Assembly: GCF_025655475.1 (NCBI RefSeq)
Contig: NZ_JAHTIK010000001.1
Span: 681,612-743,650, forward strand
Reading direction: 5' to 3'
Source: Kitasatospora sp. DSM 101779
Lineage (GTDB): Bacteria > Actinomycetota > Actinomycetes > Streptomycetales > Streptomycetaceae
DNA: 62,039 nt
This document shows positions 49,003 through 56,761 of the stretch, one piece after another. The number at the start of each line of letters is the position of its first letter. The stretch's first letter is position 1. Both the position numbers and the translations under genes were made by a program. The notes beneath the pieces were generated by a model. That model was not told the origin of the DNA. It saw nothing but the letters and a program-made list of their open reading frames with translations, and searched no databases.

Positions 49003-49656
49003 ATGGCCTACCAGATGGTGATCTTCGACAACGACGGGACGCTCGTCGACAGCGAGCACACGGCGCACCGCGTGCTCTCGGGCTACCTGACCGAGCTCGG
49101 GTACCCGACCACGCTCGAGGAGTCCTTCCACCACTTCCTCGGCAATGCCGGGCGCAATGTGCACGCCGTCGTCGCCGACCGCTACGGCGGCACCCTGCCC
49201 GAGGACTTCACCGCCCGCTGCCACGACCGCGTCTTCGCCGCGTTCCAGCAGGGCGTCGACGCCACGCCCGGCGCGGCCGAGGTCCTCGCCGAGCTCGGAC
49301 GGCGCGGACTGGGCTACTGCCTGGCCTCGTCCTCCGACCACGCTTGGATCGACCTCACCCTGGACCGGTCGGGCCTGCGCACGTACCTGCCCGCGCCGGT
49401 GGTCTTCAGCGCCGAGGACGTCGCCGGCATCGGCAAGCCCGCCCCGGACCTCTTCCTGCACGCCGCACGGGCGATGGATGTGGCGCCCCGGGACTGCCTG
49501 GTCGTCGAGGACAGCCCCAACGGCGTCCTCGCCGCGCGGGCCGCCGGGATGGACGTCCTGGGCTACACCGCACTGATGCCGGCCGACCGCCTCGCGGCCG
49601 CCGGGGCTACCGCGCTGATCCGCGAGCTGCGGCAGGTCCTCGACCACGTGGCCTGA
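49003..49656 (+). CDS. HAD family phosphatase
   Basis: HAD hydrolase of 217 residues. Motif I is FDNDGTLVDSEH (nucleophile Asp9), motif II is near LASSSDHAW, the Lys is in GIGKPAPDLF and motif IV is VVEDSPNGVLAARAAGM. The helical cap in motif I-II places it with beta-phosphoglucomutase/sugar-phosphatase-like members. The substrate is probably a small phosphate ester. TAGCCT (48991-48996) lies 6 nt before the ATG, which suggests a leaderless mRNA. Confidence 0.9.
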   Translation: MAYQMVIFDNDGTLVDSEHTAHRVLSGYLTELGYPTTLEESFHHFLGNAGRNVHAVVADRYGGTLPEDFTARCHDRVFAAFQQGVDATPGAAEVLAELGRRGLGYCLASSSDHAWIDLTLDRSGLRTYLPAPVVFSAEDVAGIGKPAPDLFLHAARAMDVAPRDCLVVEDSPNGVLAARAAGMDVLGYTALMPADRLAAAGATALIRELRQVLDHVA

Positions 49657-49741
49657 GCCGGCGCCACCTCTTGGTGAAGCCGCCCGGGCCGCCGGAAAAT
49701 TCATGAAGAAAGCTCGTCCTACCCGTCCCTGAAAACCCCCT

Positions 49742-49895
49742 TGACGGGCCCGTCACAGGGCCGGGAGCCACCGCGGGGACACCGACCGGAGTGTCGCCCC
49801 GGCCAGGGCTTGCACGACCCCTCAGGGGCGCCCACAAGGGACCGGCGACCCGGCCCCCACCTGGCCGTTTACCGCTTCCCGTCATAGTCTGACGG
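49742..49895. promoter_or_regulatory. Palindromes sharing TGACGG half-sites upstream of methyltransferase gene
   Basis: TGACGGGCCCGTCA (49742-49755) is a perfect 14-bp palindrome. CCGTCA-TAGTC-TGACGG (49879-49895) uses the same half-site in the opposite layout, and GACGG-T-CCGTC (49891-49901) overlaps it. The latter pair sits over the probable -10 box TAGTCT of the methyltransferase gene. They look like operators for one TetR-like regulator. Confidence 0.45.
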
Positions 49896-49915
49896 TCCGT
49901 CGGAAGGGGGGCCGG

Positions 49916-50746
49916 ATGGACCGGACCGTACGCACTGTCGATGACGTCTTCGAGCTTCTTGACGGGCTGTTCGCCAGCCGGGACGGCCGCTGGGCCACCG
50001 GTGACGGGGCGGGCTACTGGGACCGCTTCTACGCCGACCGGTCGAAGCCCGTCCCGTTCTTCGTGGCCAAGCCCGACGAGGGCCTGGCCGGTCACATCGA
50101 CCGCGGTCTGATCCGTCCCGGCCGGGCGCTGGACCTCGGGTGCGGTCCGGGGCGCAATGCTCTCTTCCTGGCGTCCCGGGGGTTCGAGGTGGACGCGGTG
50201 GACCTCTCGCCGACGGCTCTCGCCTGGGCCGGGGACCGGGCTCGGGAGGTGGGCGTCGAAGTGCGCCTCCTCTGCGGCGACGCGTTCCGGCTCGCCGGCA
50301 CGGAGCTGACCGGCCCGTACGACCTGGTCGTCGACTCGGGCTGCTTCCACCACCTGCCGCCGCACCGCCGCGTCAGCTATCTGGCGCTCCTCGACCGGGT
50401 GTTGGCACCCGGCGGCCACCTCGCGCTGACCTGCTTCGCCACCGGTGCGATGGGCTCGGAACTCTCCGACGCGGACCTCTACCGGGAGGGGCGGCTGCAG
50501 GGCGGGCTCGCCTACAGCGCGGAGTCGCTGCGCGGGATCTTCTCGGACCTGACGGAGGTCGAGCTGCGCCGGATGAACGACGAACCGGCCGGGTCGGCGC
50601 TGTTCGGCGAGGCGTTCCTGTGGACGGCGCTGTTCCGCCGGGAAGCGCGAGTGGCACAGGCGGGCGAGGGGGACGGATCTCACCCGTCGGCGGCGGCGAC
50701 CCGGGCGGCGATCGCGTCGAGGAGGAGTTCGAGCGCGACGGGGTAG
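49916..50746 (+). CDS. Class I SAM-dependent methyltransferase
   Basis: Methyltransferase of 276 residues. The SAM-binding motif I is LDLGCGPGRNALFLA (72-86), motif II is VDAVDLSPTALAWA, followed by LLCGDAF, and the post-motif VVDSGCFHHLPPHRR. The layout resembles thiopurine/tellurite-type small-molecule methyltransferases. The last 35 residues are low-complexity Ser/Ala and overlap the convergent TetR gene by 67 bp, so they may not be functional. GGAAGGGGG precedes the ATG. The substrate is unknown. Confidence 0.88.
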   Translation: MDRTVRTVDDVFELLDGLFASRDGRWATGDGAGYWDRFYADRSKPVPFFVAKPDEGLAGHIDRGLIRPGRALDLGCGPGRNALFLASRGFEVDAVDLSPTALAWAGDRAREVGVEVRLLCGDAFRLAGTELTGPYDLVVDSGCFHHLPPHRRVSYLALLDRVLAPGGHLALTCFATGAMGSELSDADLYREGRLQGGLAYSAESLRGIFSDLTEVELRRMNDEPAGSALFGEAFLWTALFRREARVAQAGEGDGSHPSAAATRAAIASRRSSSATG

Positions 50747-51387
50747 CCGCTGCGCCGCATGTCGACGGCGAGCAGCCGTGCGGTCGCCGCGATGTTGGGG
50801 TGGGTGTCCGGAGACAGGGTTCCGTAGCTGGCCCGCCAGACCGCGAGGTCGGCGGCCTGGGCCGCCGCCGGGAGGGCGAGTGCGGCGGCGTCCAGGGCGG
50901 CGAACCCGAGCGCCTGGTCGACGAAGGCGTGGTAGATCCGCACCGCCTCGCCGTCCGGCAGGCCGGCCGCGCGCAGCACTCCGAGGATCGCCTCGACCAC
51001 CCGGACCTCGTGCTCGCGGCCGGTGGTGCGGTGGGCGGCGAGCAGGGCGGCCTGCGGGTGGGCCTGGTAGCAGGCGTGGATGCGCAGGCCGATCTCCTGC
51101 AGGTCGGCCCGCCAGTCGCCGGTGGCCCGGAAGCCCTCCTGGGCGCGGCCGATCATCTCGTCGGTGAGTGCGAGCAGCAGGTCGTCGGCGCTGTGGAAGT
51201 AGCGGTAGATCGCGCTGGGGTCGGCGCCGAGGGCGGCGCCGAGCTTGCGCACGGTGAGTGCCCGGGCACCCTGCTGGGCGACGAGGTGCAGGGCCGTCTC
51301 GACGATCGTCCGCTCCGACAGCACGGTGCCCTGCCTGGTCGGGCGCCTGCGCCGGCGGAGGTCTTCCGGTACCACGCGTTCGGTCAT
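50680..51387 (-). CDS. TetR/AcrR family transcriptional regulator
   Basis: Regulator of 235 residues. An Arg-rich N-terminus precedes the HTH (about 25-75) with VRKLGAALGADPSAIYRYFHS. The C-terminal domain looks like TetR_C proteins (LLAAHRTTGREHEVRVVEAI, FVDQALGFAALDAA). A canonical promoter, TTCACA-17 bp-TAAGCT, ends 8 nt before the ATG, so the transcript should be leaderless. It is divergent from the amino-acid permease and amidohydrolase genes, which it probably controls in response to their substrate. Confidence 0.92.
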   Translation of the reverse strand: MTERVVPEDLRRRRRPTRQGTVLSERTIVETALHLVAQQGARALTVRKLGAALGADPSAIYRYFHSADDLLLALTDEMIGRAQEGFRATGDWRADLQEIGLRIHACYQAHPQAALLAAHRTTGREHEVRVVEAILGVLRAAGLPDGEAVRIYHAFVDQALGFAALDAAALALPAAAQAADLAVWRASYGTLSPDTHPNIAATARLLAVDMRRSGYPVALELLLDAIAARVAAADG

Positions 51388-51395
51388 GGCCGGTG

Positions 51396-51424
51396 AGCTT
51401 ATGACAACAGCATTGACGTGTGAA
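51396..51424 (-). promoter_or_regulatory. Promoter of the TetR gene at 50680-51387
   Basis: On the minus strand, TTCACA (51424-51419), a 17-bp spacer and TAAGCT (51401-51396) lie 8 nt before the ATG. A TTGACG on the plus strand (51413-51418) overlaps this spacer and could be the -35 box of the permease gene, so both promoters share the same DNA. Confidence 0.65.
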
Positions 51425-51503
51425 GCGGCCCGACGGTTTCATTCCCAGCCACCGGCGCCCTCCCTCCCCGCCGGCCACTCCCCCACAGCGAGGCGGTACT
51501 CCC

Positions 51504-53027
51504 TTGGCATCACCGCTCAAGCCCCCCGGCCGCACCGCGGACTCCGCCGCCGCGGCCGCCCCCCTGACGACGATGCGCAAGTCGGTCGGCATCGAGGGCG
51601 GCGTCGTCATCGCCGCCTCGACGACCGCGGCGACCACCAGCATCGGCATCGGTCTCGGCCTGATGGCGGGCGTGGTCGGCCTGCACCTGCCGGCACTGAT
51701 GCTGCTGGCCTTCCTGCCGGTGCTCGCCATCGCGGGCGGCTACGGCCGACTCAACCGGGTCGAGCCGAACGCGGGCAACAGCTACAGCTGGGTCGGCCGC
51801 ACCCTCAACCCGTGGCTGGGCTTCCTGTCCGGCTGGGTCGGCATCGTGGGCACGGTCGTCTTCCTCGCCTACACCACCGCCGTGACCGGCTCGGCGGTGC
51901 TGCAACTGCTCGGCCTGGCGGGCCTGCACCGGCTCGGCGGTCTGACCCTCGACCCGGACTCCACGCTGCAGACCACGGCCATCGGCCTGGCCGTGCTCGG
52001 CGCCGCCACCGCCGTCGCGGTCCGCGGGCTGGACCTCTCCGCCCGGCTGCAGAAGTACCTGCTGGTCTTCGAGTACGCGGTGCTGCTGGTCTTCTGCGGC
52101 TACGGCCTGTTCGCCGGCGACCAGCCGTTCTCGCTCGACTGGTACAACCCTTTCACGATCCCCTCGCTCTCCGCGCTGGCCCAGGGCATGGTGCTCGCGG
52201 TCTTCTGCTACTGGGGCTTCGAGTCGGTGTTCAGCATCGGCGAGGAGGTCCGCGACCCGCGGGACGCCTCCCGCGGCGGATTCATCGCACTGACCGTCAT
52301 CATGCTGCTCTTCCTGCTTGCCGGGACGGCCTTCCAGCGCGTACTGCCGCTCTCCGAGCTCGCCGACAACGGTGCCCAGGGGCTGACGTACTTCGGTGCG
52401 AAGCTCGCCGACCAGCCGCTGGCCGCGCTGCCGCTGGTGGCGCTGCTGTTCTCCGCCGCGGCCTCGCTGCAGGCCGGCATCATCCCCACCGCCCGCGGCA
52501 TGTTCGCGATGGGACGGGACGGCACCCTCGGCCCGGTGTGGATGCGGCTGCACCCCCGGCACGGCACCCCCGCCGTCGGCACCGTGCTGATCGCCGCGGC
52601 TGCCACCGTGCTCGCCCTGCTCTCACTGGCGATCCCCACCGTCGGCGACCTGATCTCGGCCGCGGTCAACGCCAGCGGCATCCTGGTCGCCTTCTACTAC
52701 GCGCTCACCGCGCTCGCCGCCGCGGTGCGCTTCCGCGGCCTGCTGCGCACCGCGCCGTGGGAGGGGCTGCGGGCGGTGGTGGCGCCGCTGCTCGGCGCGC
52801 TCGTCCTGCTCGCCGTCGGCGGGTACCTGGTGTGGACCTTCTGGTCCTCCGCCGATCACTTCGAACTCAGCGCCGACAACGGCTGGTTCCAGCTGCTGGT
52901 GCCCGCGCTGATGGCCGGCTCCGGCCTGCTGGCGGCGGCCTGGGCCCGCTGGGTGCGCCGATCCCCGTACTTCGACCGCAGATCCCCGGCCCGCTCCGCC
53001 GAGCCGGCCCTCGAACCGACCGTCTGA
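51504..53027 (+). CDS. APC superfamily amino acid permease
   Basis: Membrane transporter of about 507 residues with 12 predicted helices. The N-terminal region has MRKSVGIEGGVVIAASTTAA and TSIGIGLGLMAGVVGL, then GGYGRLNRVEPNAGNSYSWV, typical of amino-acid/polyamine/organocation carriers. A conserved FCYWGFESVFSIGEEVRDP segment marks helix 6-7. I chose the TTG codon preceded by a purine-rich patch; a GTG at 51420 or the ATG at 51573 are alternatives, so the N-terminus is uncertain. The amidohydrolase gene follows 92 bp downstream. Together they suggest uptake and hydrolysis of an amide or amino-acid derivative under TetR control. Confidence 0.87.
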   Translation: MASPLKPPGRTADSAAAAAPLTTMRKSVGIEGGVVIAASTTAATTSIGIGLGLMAGVVGLHLPALMLLAFLPVLAIAGGYGRLNRVEPNAGNSYSWVGRTLNPWLGFLSGWVGIVGTVVFLAYTTAVTGSAVLQLLGLAGLHRLGGLTLDPDSTLQTTAIGLAVLGAATAVAVRGLDLSARLQKYLLVFEYAVLLVFCGYGLFAGDQPFSLDWYNPFTIPSLSALAQGMVLAVFCYWGFESVFSIGEEVRDPRDASRGGFIALTVIMLLFLLAGTAFQRVLPLSELADNGAQGLTYFGAKLADQPLAALPLVALLFSAAASLQAGIIPTARGMFAMGRDGTLGPVWMRLHPRHGTPAVGTVLIAAAATVLALLSLAIPTVGDLISAAVNASGILVAFYYALTALAAAVRFRGLLRTAPWEGLRAVVAPLLGALVLLAVGGYLVWTFWSSADHFELSADNGWFQLLVPALMAGSGLLAAAWARWVRRSPYFDRRSPARSAEPALEPTV

Positions 53028-53119
53028 TCCCCGGCCCGGGCCCGCCCACCGCTGGGCCCGGGCCCGACGAACCCACCGATCCGCGGCGCCACCGCCGCCC
53101 GAGCACTGGAGCACCACCC

Positions 53120-54757
53120 ATGGCCCAGGCCGATCTGGTCTTCACGAACGGCCCCGTCCACACCAACGACCCGGCCCGCAGCCGGGCCACCGGCCTCGCC
53201 GTCACCGCCGGACGGATCACCGCCGTCGGCCACGACGAGGTCCGCGAGCTGATCGGACCGCGCACCCACGTCGTCGACCTGCACGGCAGGTTGCTGATCC
53301 CCGGCTTCCAGGACGCGCACGTCCACGCGGTGTACGGCGGCGCCGAGCTCGCCGAGTGCGACCTGTCCGGCACCACCGGCGTCGACGAATACCTGCGCCG
53401 TGTCCGCGAGTTCGGGGCGGCCCACCCCGACCGGGAGTGGATCACCGGCAGCGGCTGGTCGATGGAGAGCTTCGAGGGCGGCCTGCCGAGCCGGCAGCTG
53501 CTCGACGCCGTCTGCGCGGACCGTCCGGTCTTCCTGCTGAACCGCGACCACCACGGCGCCTGGGCCAACACCCGCGCCCTGGAGCTCGCCGGGCTCACCG
53601 CCGACACCCCGGACCCGGCCGACGGCCGGATCGAACGCGAGCCCGACGGCACCCCCAGCGGCGTGCTGCAGGAGGGCGCGACCGGCCTGGTCTCCCGCCT
53701 CGTCCCGCCGAGCACCGCGGCCGACCGGCTGGCCGGCCTGCTGCGCGCCCAGCGGCTGCTGCACTCGCTCGGCATCACCGGCTGGCAGGACGCCCTGCTC
53801 GGTGTCTTCAACGGACAGCCCGACGTCTCGGACGCCTACCGGACGGCCGCCCTCGACGGCACGCTCACCGCCCGGGTCACCGGCGCCCTCTGGTGGGACC
53901 GCGAACGCGGCGCCGAACAGATCCCCGAACTGGTCGCACGACGCCGGGAGTTGAGCCACGGGCGGTTCCATGCCCGCGCGGTCAAGATCATGCAGGACGG
54001 CATCGCGGAGAACTTCACCGCCGCCATGACCAGCCCCTACCTCGACCGGTGCGGCTGCGCCACCGCGAACAGCGGGATCAGCTTCGTCGACCCCCAGCGG
54101 CTGCGCGAGCACGTCACCGCCCTCGACGCCCTGGACTTCCAGGTGCACTTCCACGCCCTCGGCGACCGCGCCGTGCGCGAGGCGCTGGACGCGGTCGAGG
54201 CCGCCGTCGCCGCCAACGGCCGGCGCGGCAACCGGCACCACCTCGCCCACCTCCAGGTCGTCCACCCCGACGACGTCCCGCGCTTCGCCCGGCTCGGCGC
54301 GATCGCCAACATCCAGCCGCTGTGGGCCGCCCACGAGCCGCAGATGGACGACCTCACCATCCCCTTCCTCGGCCCCGAACGCGCAGCCTGGCAGTACCCG
54401 TTCGGCTCGCTGCTGCGCGCCGGCGCCACCCTCGCCGCGGGCAGCGACTGGCCGGTCAGCAGCCCCGACCCGATCGCCGGACTGCACGTCGCCGTGAACC
54501 GCGTCGAACCCGGCGCCACCGACGGCCGGGTCTTCCTGCCCGAGCAGCGCCTCGATGTGGCCACCGCCCTCGCCGCGTACACCGCCGGCTCGGCCCACGT
54601 GAACGGCCATGACGACGCCGGCAGCCTGCGCCCCGGCCACCTCGCCGACCTGGTCGTCCTGGACCGGGACATCCTCACCGCGCCGCCCGCGGAGATCGCC
54701 GACGCCCGGGTCGAACGGACCTACGTCGGCGGGGAACTCGTCCACCTGGCCGGCTGA
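53120..54757 (+). CDS. Amidohydrolase family protein (YtcJ/Amidohydro_3 type)
   Basis: Metal-dependent hydrolase of 545 residues. The first metal-binding motif is PGFQDAHVHAVYG, followed by RDHHGAWANTRALELAG, VKIMQDGIAENFTAAM, the HxH-like FQVHFHALGDRAV, HLAHLQVVHPDDVPRF and the final Asp in AAGSDWPVSSPDP. It belongs to the group annotated as amidohydrolase 3 or exoenzyme regulator-like proteins; the native substrate is unknown. GGAGCA precedes the ATG. Its position behind an amino-acid permease and a divergent TetR suggests use of an N-acyl or amide compound. A strong hairpin follows the stop codon. Confidence 0.92.
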   Translation: MAQADLVFTNGPVHTNDPARSRATGLAVTAGRITAVGHDEVRELIGPRTHVVDLHGRLLIPGFQDAHVHAVYGGAELAECDLSGTTGVDEYLRRVREFGAAHPDREWITGSGWSMESFEGGLPSRQLLDAVCADRPVFLLNRDHHGAWANTRALELAGLTADTPDPADGRIEREPDGTPSGVLQEGATGLVSRLVPPSTAADRLAGLLRAQRLLHSLGITGWQDALLGVFNGQPDVSDAYRTAALDGTLTARVTGALWWDRERGAEQIPELVARRRELSHGRFHARAVKIMQDGIAENFTAAMTSPYLDRCGCATANSGISFVDPQRLREHVTALDALDFQVHFHALGDRAVREALDAVEAAVAANGRRGNRHHLAHLQVVHPDDVPRFARLGAIANIQPLWAAHEPQMDDLTIPFLGPERAAWQYPFGSLLRAGATLAAGSDWPVSSPDPIAGLHVAVNRVEPGATDGRVFLPEQRLDVATALAAYTAGSAHVNGHDDAGSLRPGHLADLVVLDRDILTAPPAEIADARVERTYVGGELVHLAG

Positions 54758-54766
54758 CCCCGGCCG

Positions 54767-54795
54767 CCCCGGTGCGCGCGGCCGGCGCACCGGGG
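54767..54795 (+). terminator. Terminator between amidohydrolase and MoxR-vWA operon
   Basis: Perfect 11-bp stem (CCCCGGTGCGC with its complement) and a 7-nt loop, 9 bp after the amidohydrolase stop codon. It separates that transcript from the SWIM/vWA/MoxR operon. Confidence 0.85.
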
Positions 54796-54801
54796 GCTGT
54801 C

Positions 54802-54820
54802 AGTGATCGCCACTACCTTT
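54802..54820 (+). promoter_or_regulatory. Candidate promoter/operator of the MoxR-vWA operon
   Basis: AGTG-ATCGC-CACT (54802-54814) is a short inverted repeat directly followed by TACCTT (54815-54820), a possible -10 box. No good -35 is seen. Being between the terminator and the first gene, this is the only room for an operon promoter. Confidence 0.35.
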
Positions 54821-54875
54821 CTCAGCGTCCCGCCGATCCGGCGCGGCACACCCCCGGACGCAAGGAGAAGGTGCA

Positions 54876-55373
54876 TTGTCTGCCTGGGAGGAGTCGAGCA
54901 CGGCGCGCGTGGTGCCGCCCGCGCGGCCGCGCAAGCTCGCCAAGGTCCCGTTCGTCGAACTGGCCGACGGCCGGCTGCAGGGCGTGGTGTCCAGCGGCTC
55001 CGACATCGAGCGGGTCTACGTGTCGTCCGTCGCCGCCGGCGACTTCGCGTTCGCCTGCAGCACCAACAACAACAGGCCCTGCGGCGGCGCCCGCGGCTCG
55101 TTCTGCAACCACATCGGCGCCCTGGTCACCGAGGCGGTGCTGCAGTACGGCGCCGAGCGGGTCGCCCGCTACCTGCGGGTCGAGACCGCCGACGACGCGG
55201 CGGCCATCGCCGGTGCGATGCGGGCCACCCGGCCCCCGGCCGCCGACCGGGCGGCCGCCGCGCAGGTGTTCAGCCGCTTCCTGCGCCACCTGGCGTACCT
55301 GGAGCTCGCGCCGACCACCGCGCCGCTGCCGGAGATGCAGTGGTTCCCGCCGACCCGGGCGGCGGTGGCCTGA
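54876..55373 (+). CDS. SWIM-like zinc-finger protein of the MoxR-vWA operon
   Basis: Protein of 165 residues, first gene of a five-gene operon. A basic N-terminus (PARPRKLAK) precedes a beta region (LQGVVSSGSDIERVYVSS) and the cluster Cys61-x7-Cys69-x7-Cys77-x-His79 (CSTNNNRPCGGARGSFCNH). The final CxH and the flanking strands recall a SWIM zinc finger, which normally reads CxCxnCxH; here the first pair is spaced by seven. Such domains bind DNA or protein. The TTG start follows AAGGAGAAGG. The stop codon overlaps the next ATG (TGATG), so translation is coupled. Possible counterpart of the N-terminus of E. coli YehQ. Confidence 0.8.
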   Translation: MSAWEESSTARVVPPARPRKLAKVPFVELADGRLQGVVSSGSDIERVYVSSVAAGDFAFACSTNNNRPCGGARGSFCNHIGALVTEAVLQYGAERVARYLRVETADDAAAIAGAMRATRPPAADRAAAAQVFSRFLRHLAYLELAPTTAPLPEMQWFPPTRAAVA

Positions 55374-56761
55374 TGCGCGCCGACCTGCTCACCGATCCGG
55401 TCGACGGCCTCGACGAGGCGCTCGCCGCCGTCGACGCCTTCGACCGCGTGCTCGCCGCCGGAGTGCTGCGGCCGCAGCCCGCCCAGGCCGCCGGGCTGCT
55501 CGCCCTGGCCGGGGCCGTCGCCGGCTCGCCGCTCGCCGCCCGGGCCGCAGAGGCCGCCGAGAAGACCGCCGCCGGTGTCGGGGACGAGGACCACCTCACC
55601 GCCCTGGCCGCCGCCCGCTGCGCCCTGCTCGGCTCCGTCCACGACGCGCTCACCGCCCGGATCGACGAGGCGACCGGCCGCGGCCGCGCCGCCGCTCCGC
55701 CCACCGGGCCCGGCACCCCGCAGGCCGCCAACCTGCTCGCCGCCGCCCGCGCCTGGCTCACCGACCTCGCCCGGGCCGGCTGGCAGGGCATCGACCACGA
55801 ACTCGTCGCCGGCGCCGCGCCGGTGGTCACCGCGATGCTGCCCGACCCGGCGCTGCGCCGCCTCGCCACCCTGCTGGACGGCTTCGCCGCCGAACTCGCC
55901 GCCTCCTGCCCCGGCGCCACCCTGGAGCGGGTGCCGCTGCGCCGCTGGGCCGACCTGTGGTCGCGGGCCCTGGTGCTCACCGTGCCGGGCGCGGCCGCCG
56001 TACCGCCCGCCACGGGCGTGACGGGCCGTCTGCTGCCGCTGGGCATCGACCTGCAGGAGCACGCGACGGCCGTCCAGGCCCAGGTGCACGCCGTCCTGGA
56101 GCCCGCCGGCGGCGGCACGCCCCGGCTGGTGCGCGCCTCCGTCTCCGTACCCAAGCCGGACACGGTCGTCGGGGCGGGCGTCTGGCAGCTGCTCCGCCCG
56201 CACTCGGCGCTGCTCGCCGCCGTCGGCGAGGGCCGCTCGATGGAGCTCGCCGACATGCCGGCCACCGCCGCGGGCGACCTGCTCTGGAACGACGGGCACG
56301 CCCGCCCGGGCGAGCCCGCCGACGCCTTCGCCACCGCGCGAGTCGTGCTGGCCACGGCGGAGGCCGCCGCGACCGCGCCGCTGGACCGGCACCCGGCGGG
56401 CATCGCGGTGCCGGTGCTGCTGGAGGGCTACACCGTCCGTCAGGACGAGGACGGCACGGTCTTCGACCTCGCCGGGCAGCCGCTCGCCGTCGACACCGAC
56501 CGCATCCCGGCGGCGGGCCCGCTCACCCCGGAGGCCGTCGCGACCTCCGGCGCGTGCATCGGGCTGCTCCGCTGGGACGCCGGCCGGTACCTGCTGCAGC
56601 CGCTCGCCGTCGAGACGACGGTGCGGAAGAAGGCCGTCGCCCTGCACGCCGGGGCCTGGGCCGGCGGCACCACCGACAAACTGGGCGTCAAGGCCGAGAA
56701 GGCCGCCACCGACGCCGTCGCGGTGCTGCGCGAGCGTGCGGGAAGGCTGCTGCGGAAATGA
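55373..56761 (+). CDS. Conserved protein of the MoxR-vWA operon, unknown function
   Basis: Protein of 462 residues that I cannot assign to a named domain. The first 230 residues are almost all Ala/Leu-rich helices (AAVDAFDRVLAAGVLRPQPA, AANLLAAARAWLTDLARAGW). The second half has more strands (LVRASVSVPKPDTVVGAGVW, IAVPVLLEGYTVRQDEDGTV, GLLRWDAGRYLLQPLAVETT) and ends with a basic helix. No signal peptide or membrane helix. It overlaps both neighbours by 1-4 bases. Together with the upstream SWIM-like protein (165+462) it may correspond to one longer protein elsewhere, such as YehQ of E. coli; that is inference from order and size. Confidence 0.8.
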   Translation: MRADLLTDPVDGLDEALAAVDAFDRVLAAGVLRPQPAQAAGLLALAGAVAGSPLAARAAEAAEKTAAGVGDEDHLTALAAARCALLGSVHDALTARIDEATGRGRAAAPPTGPGTPQAANLLAAARAWLTDLARAGWQGIDHELVAGAAPVVTAMLPDPALRRLATLLDGFAAELAASCPGATLERVPLRRWADLWSRALVLTVPGAAAVPPATGVTGRLLPLGIDLQEHATAVQAQVHAVLEPAGGGTPRLVRASVSVPKPDTVVGAGVWQLLRPHSALLAAVGEGRSMELADMPATAAGDLLWNDGHARPGEPADAFATARVVLATAEAAATAPLDRHPAGIAVPVLLEGYTVRQDEDGTVFDLAGQPLAVDTDRIPAAGPLTPEAVATSGACIGLLRWDAGRYLLQPLAVETTVRKKAVALHAGAWAGGTTDKLGVKAEKAATDAVAVLRERAGRLLRK

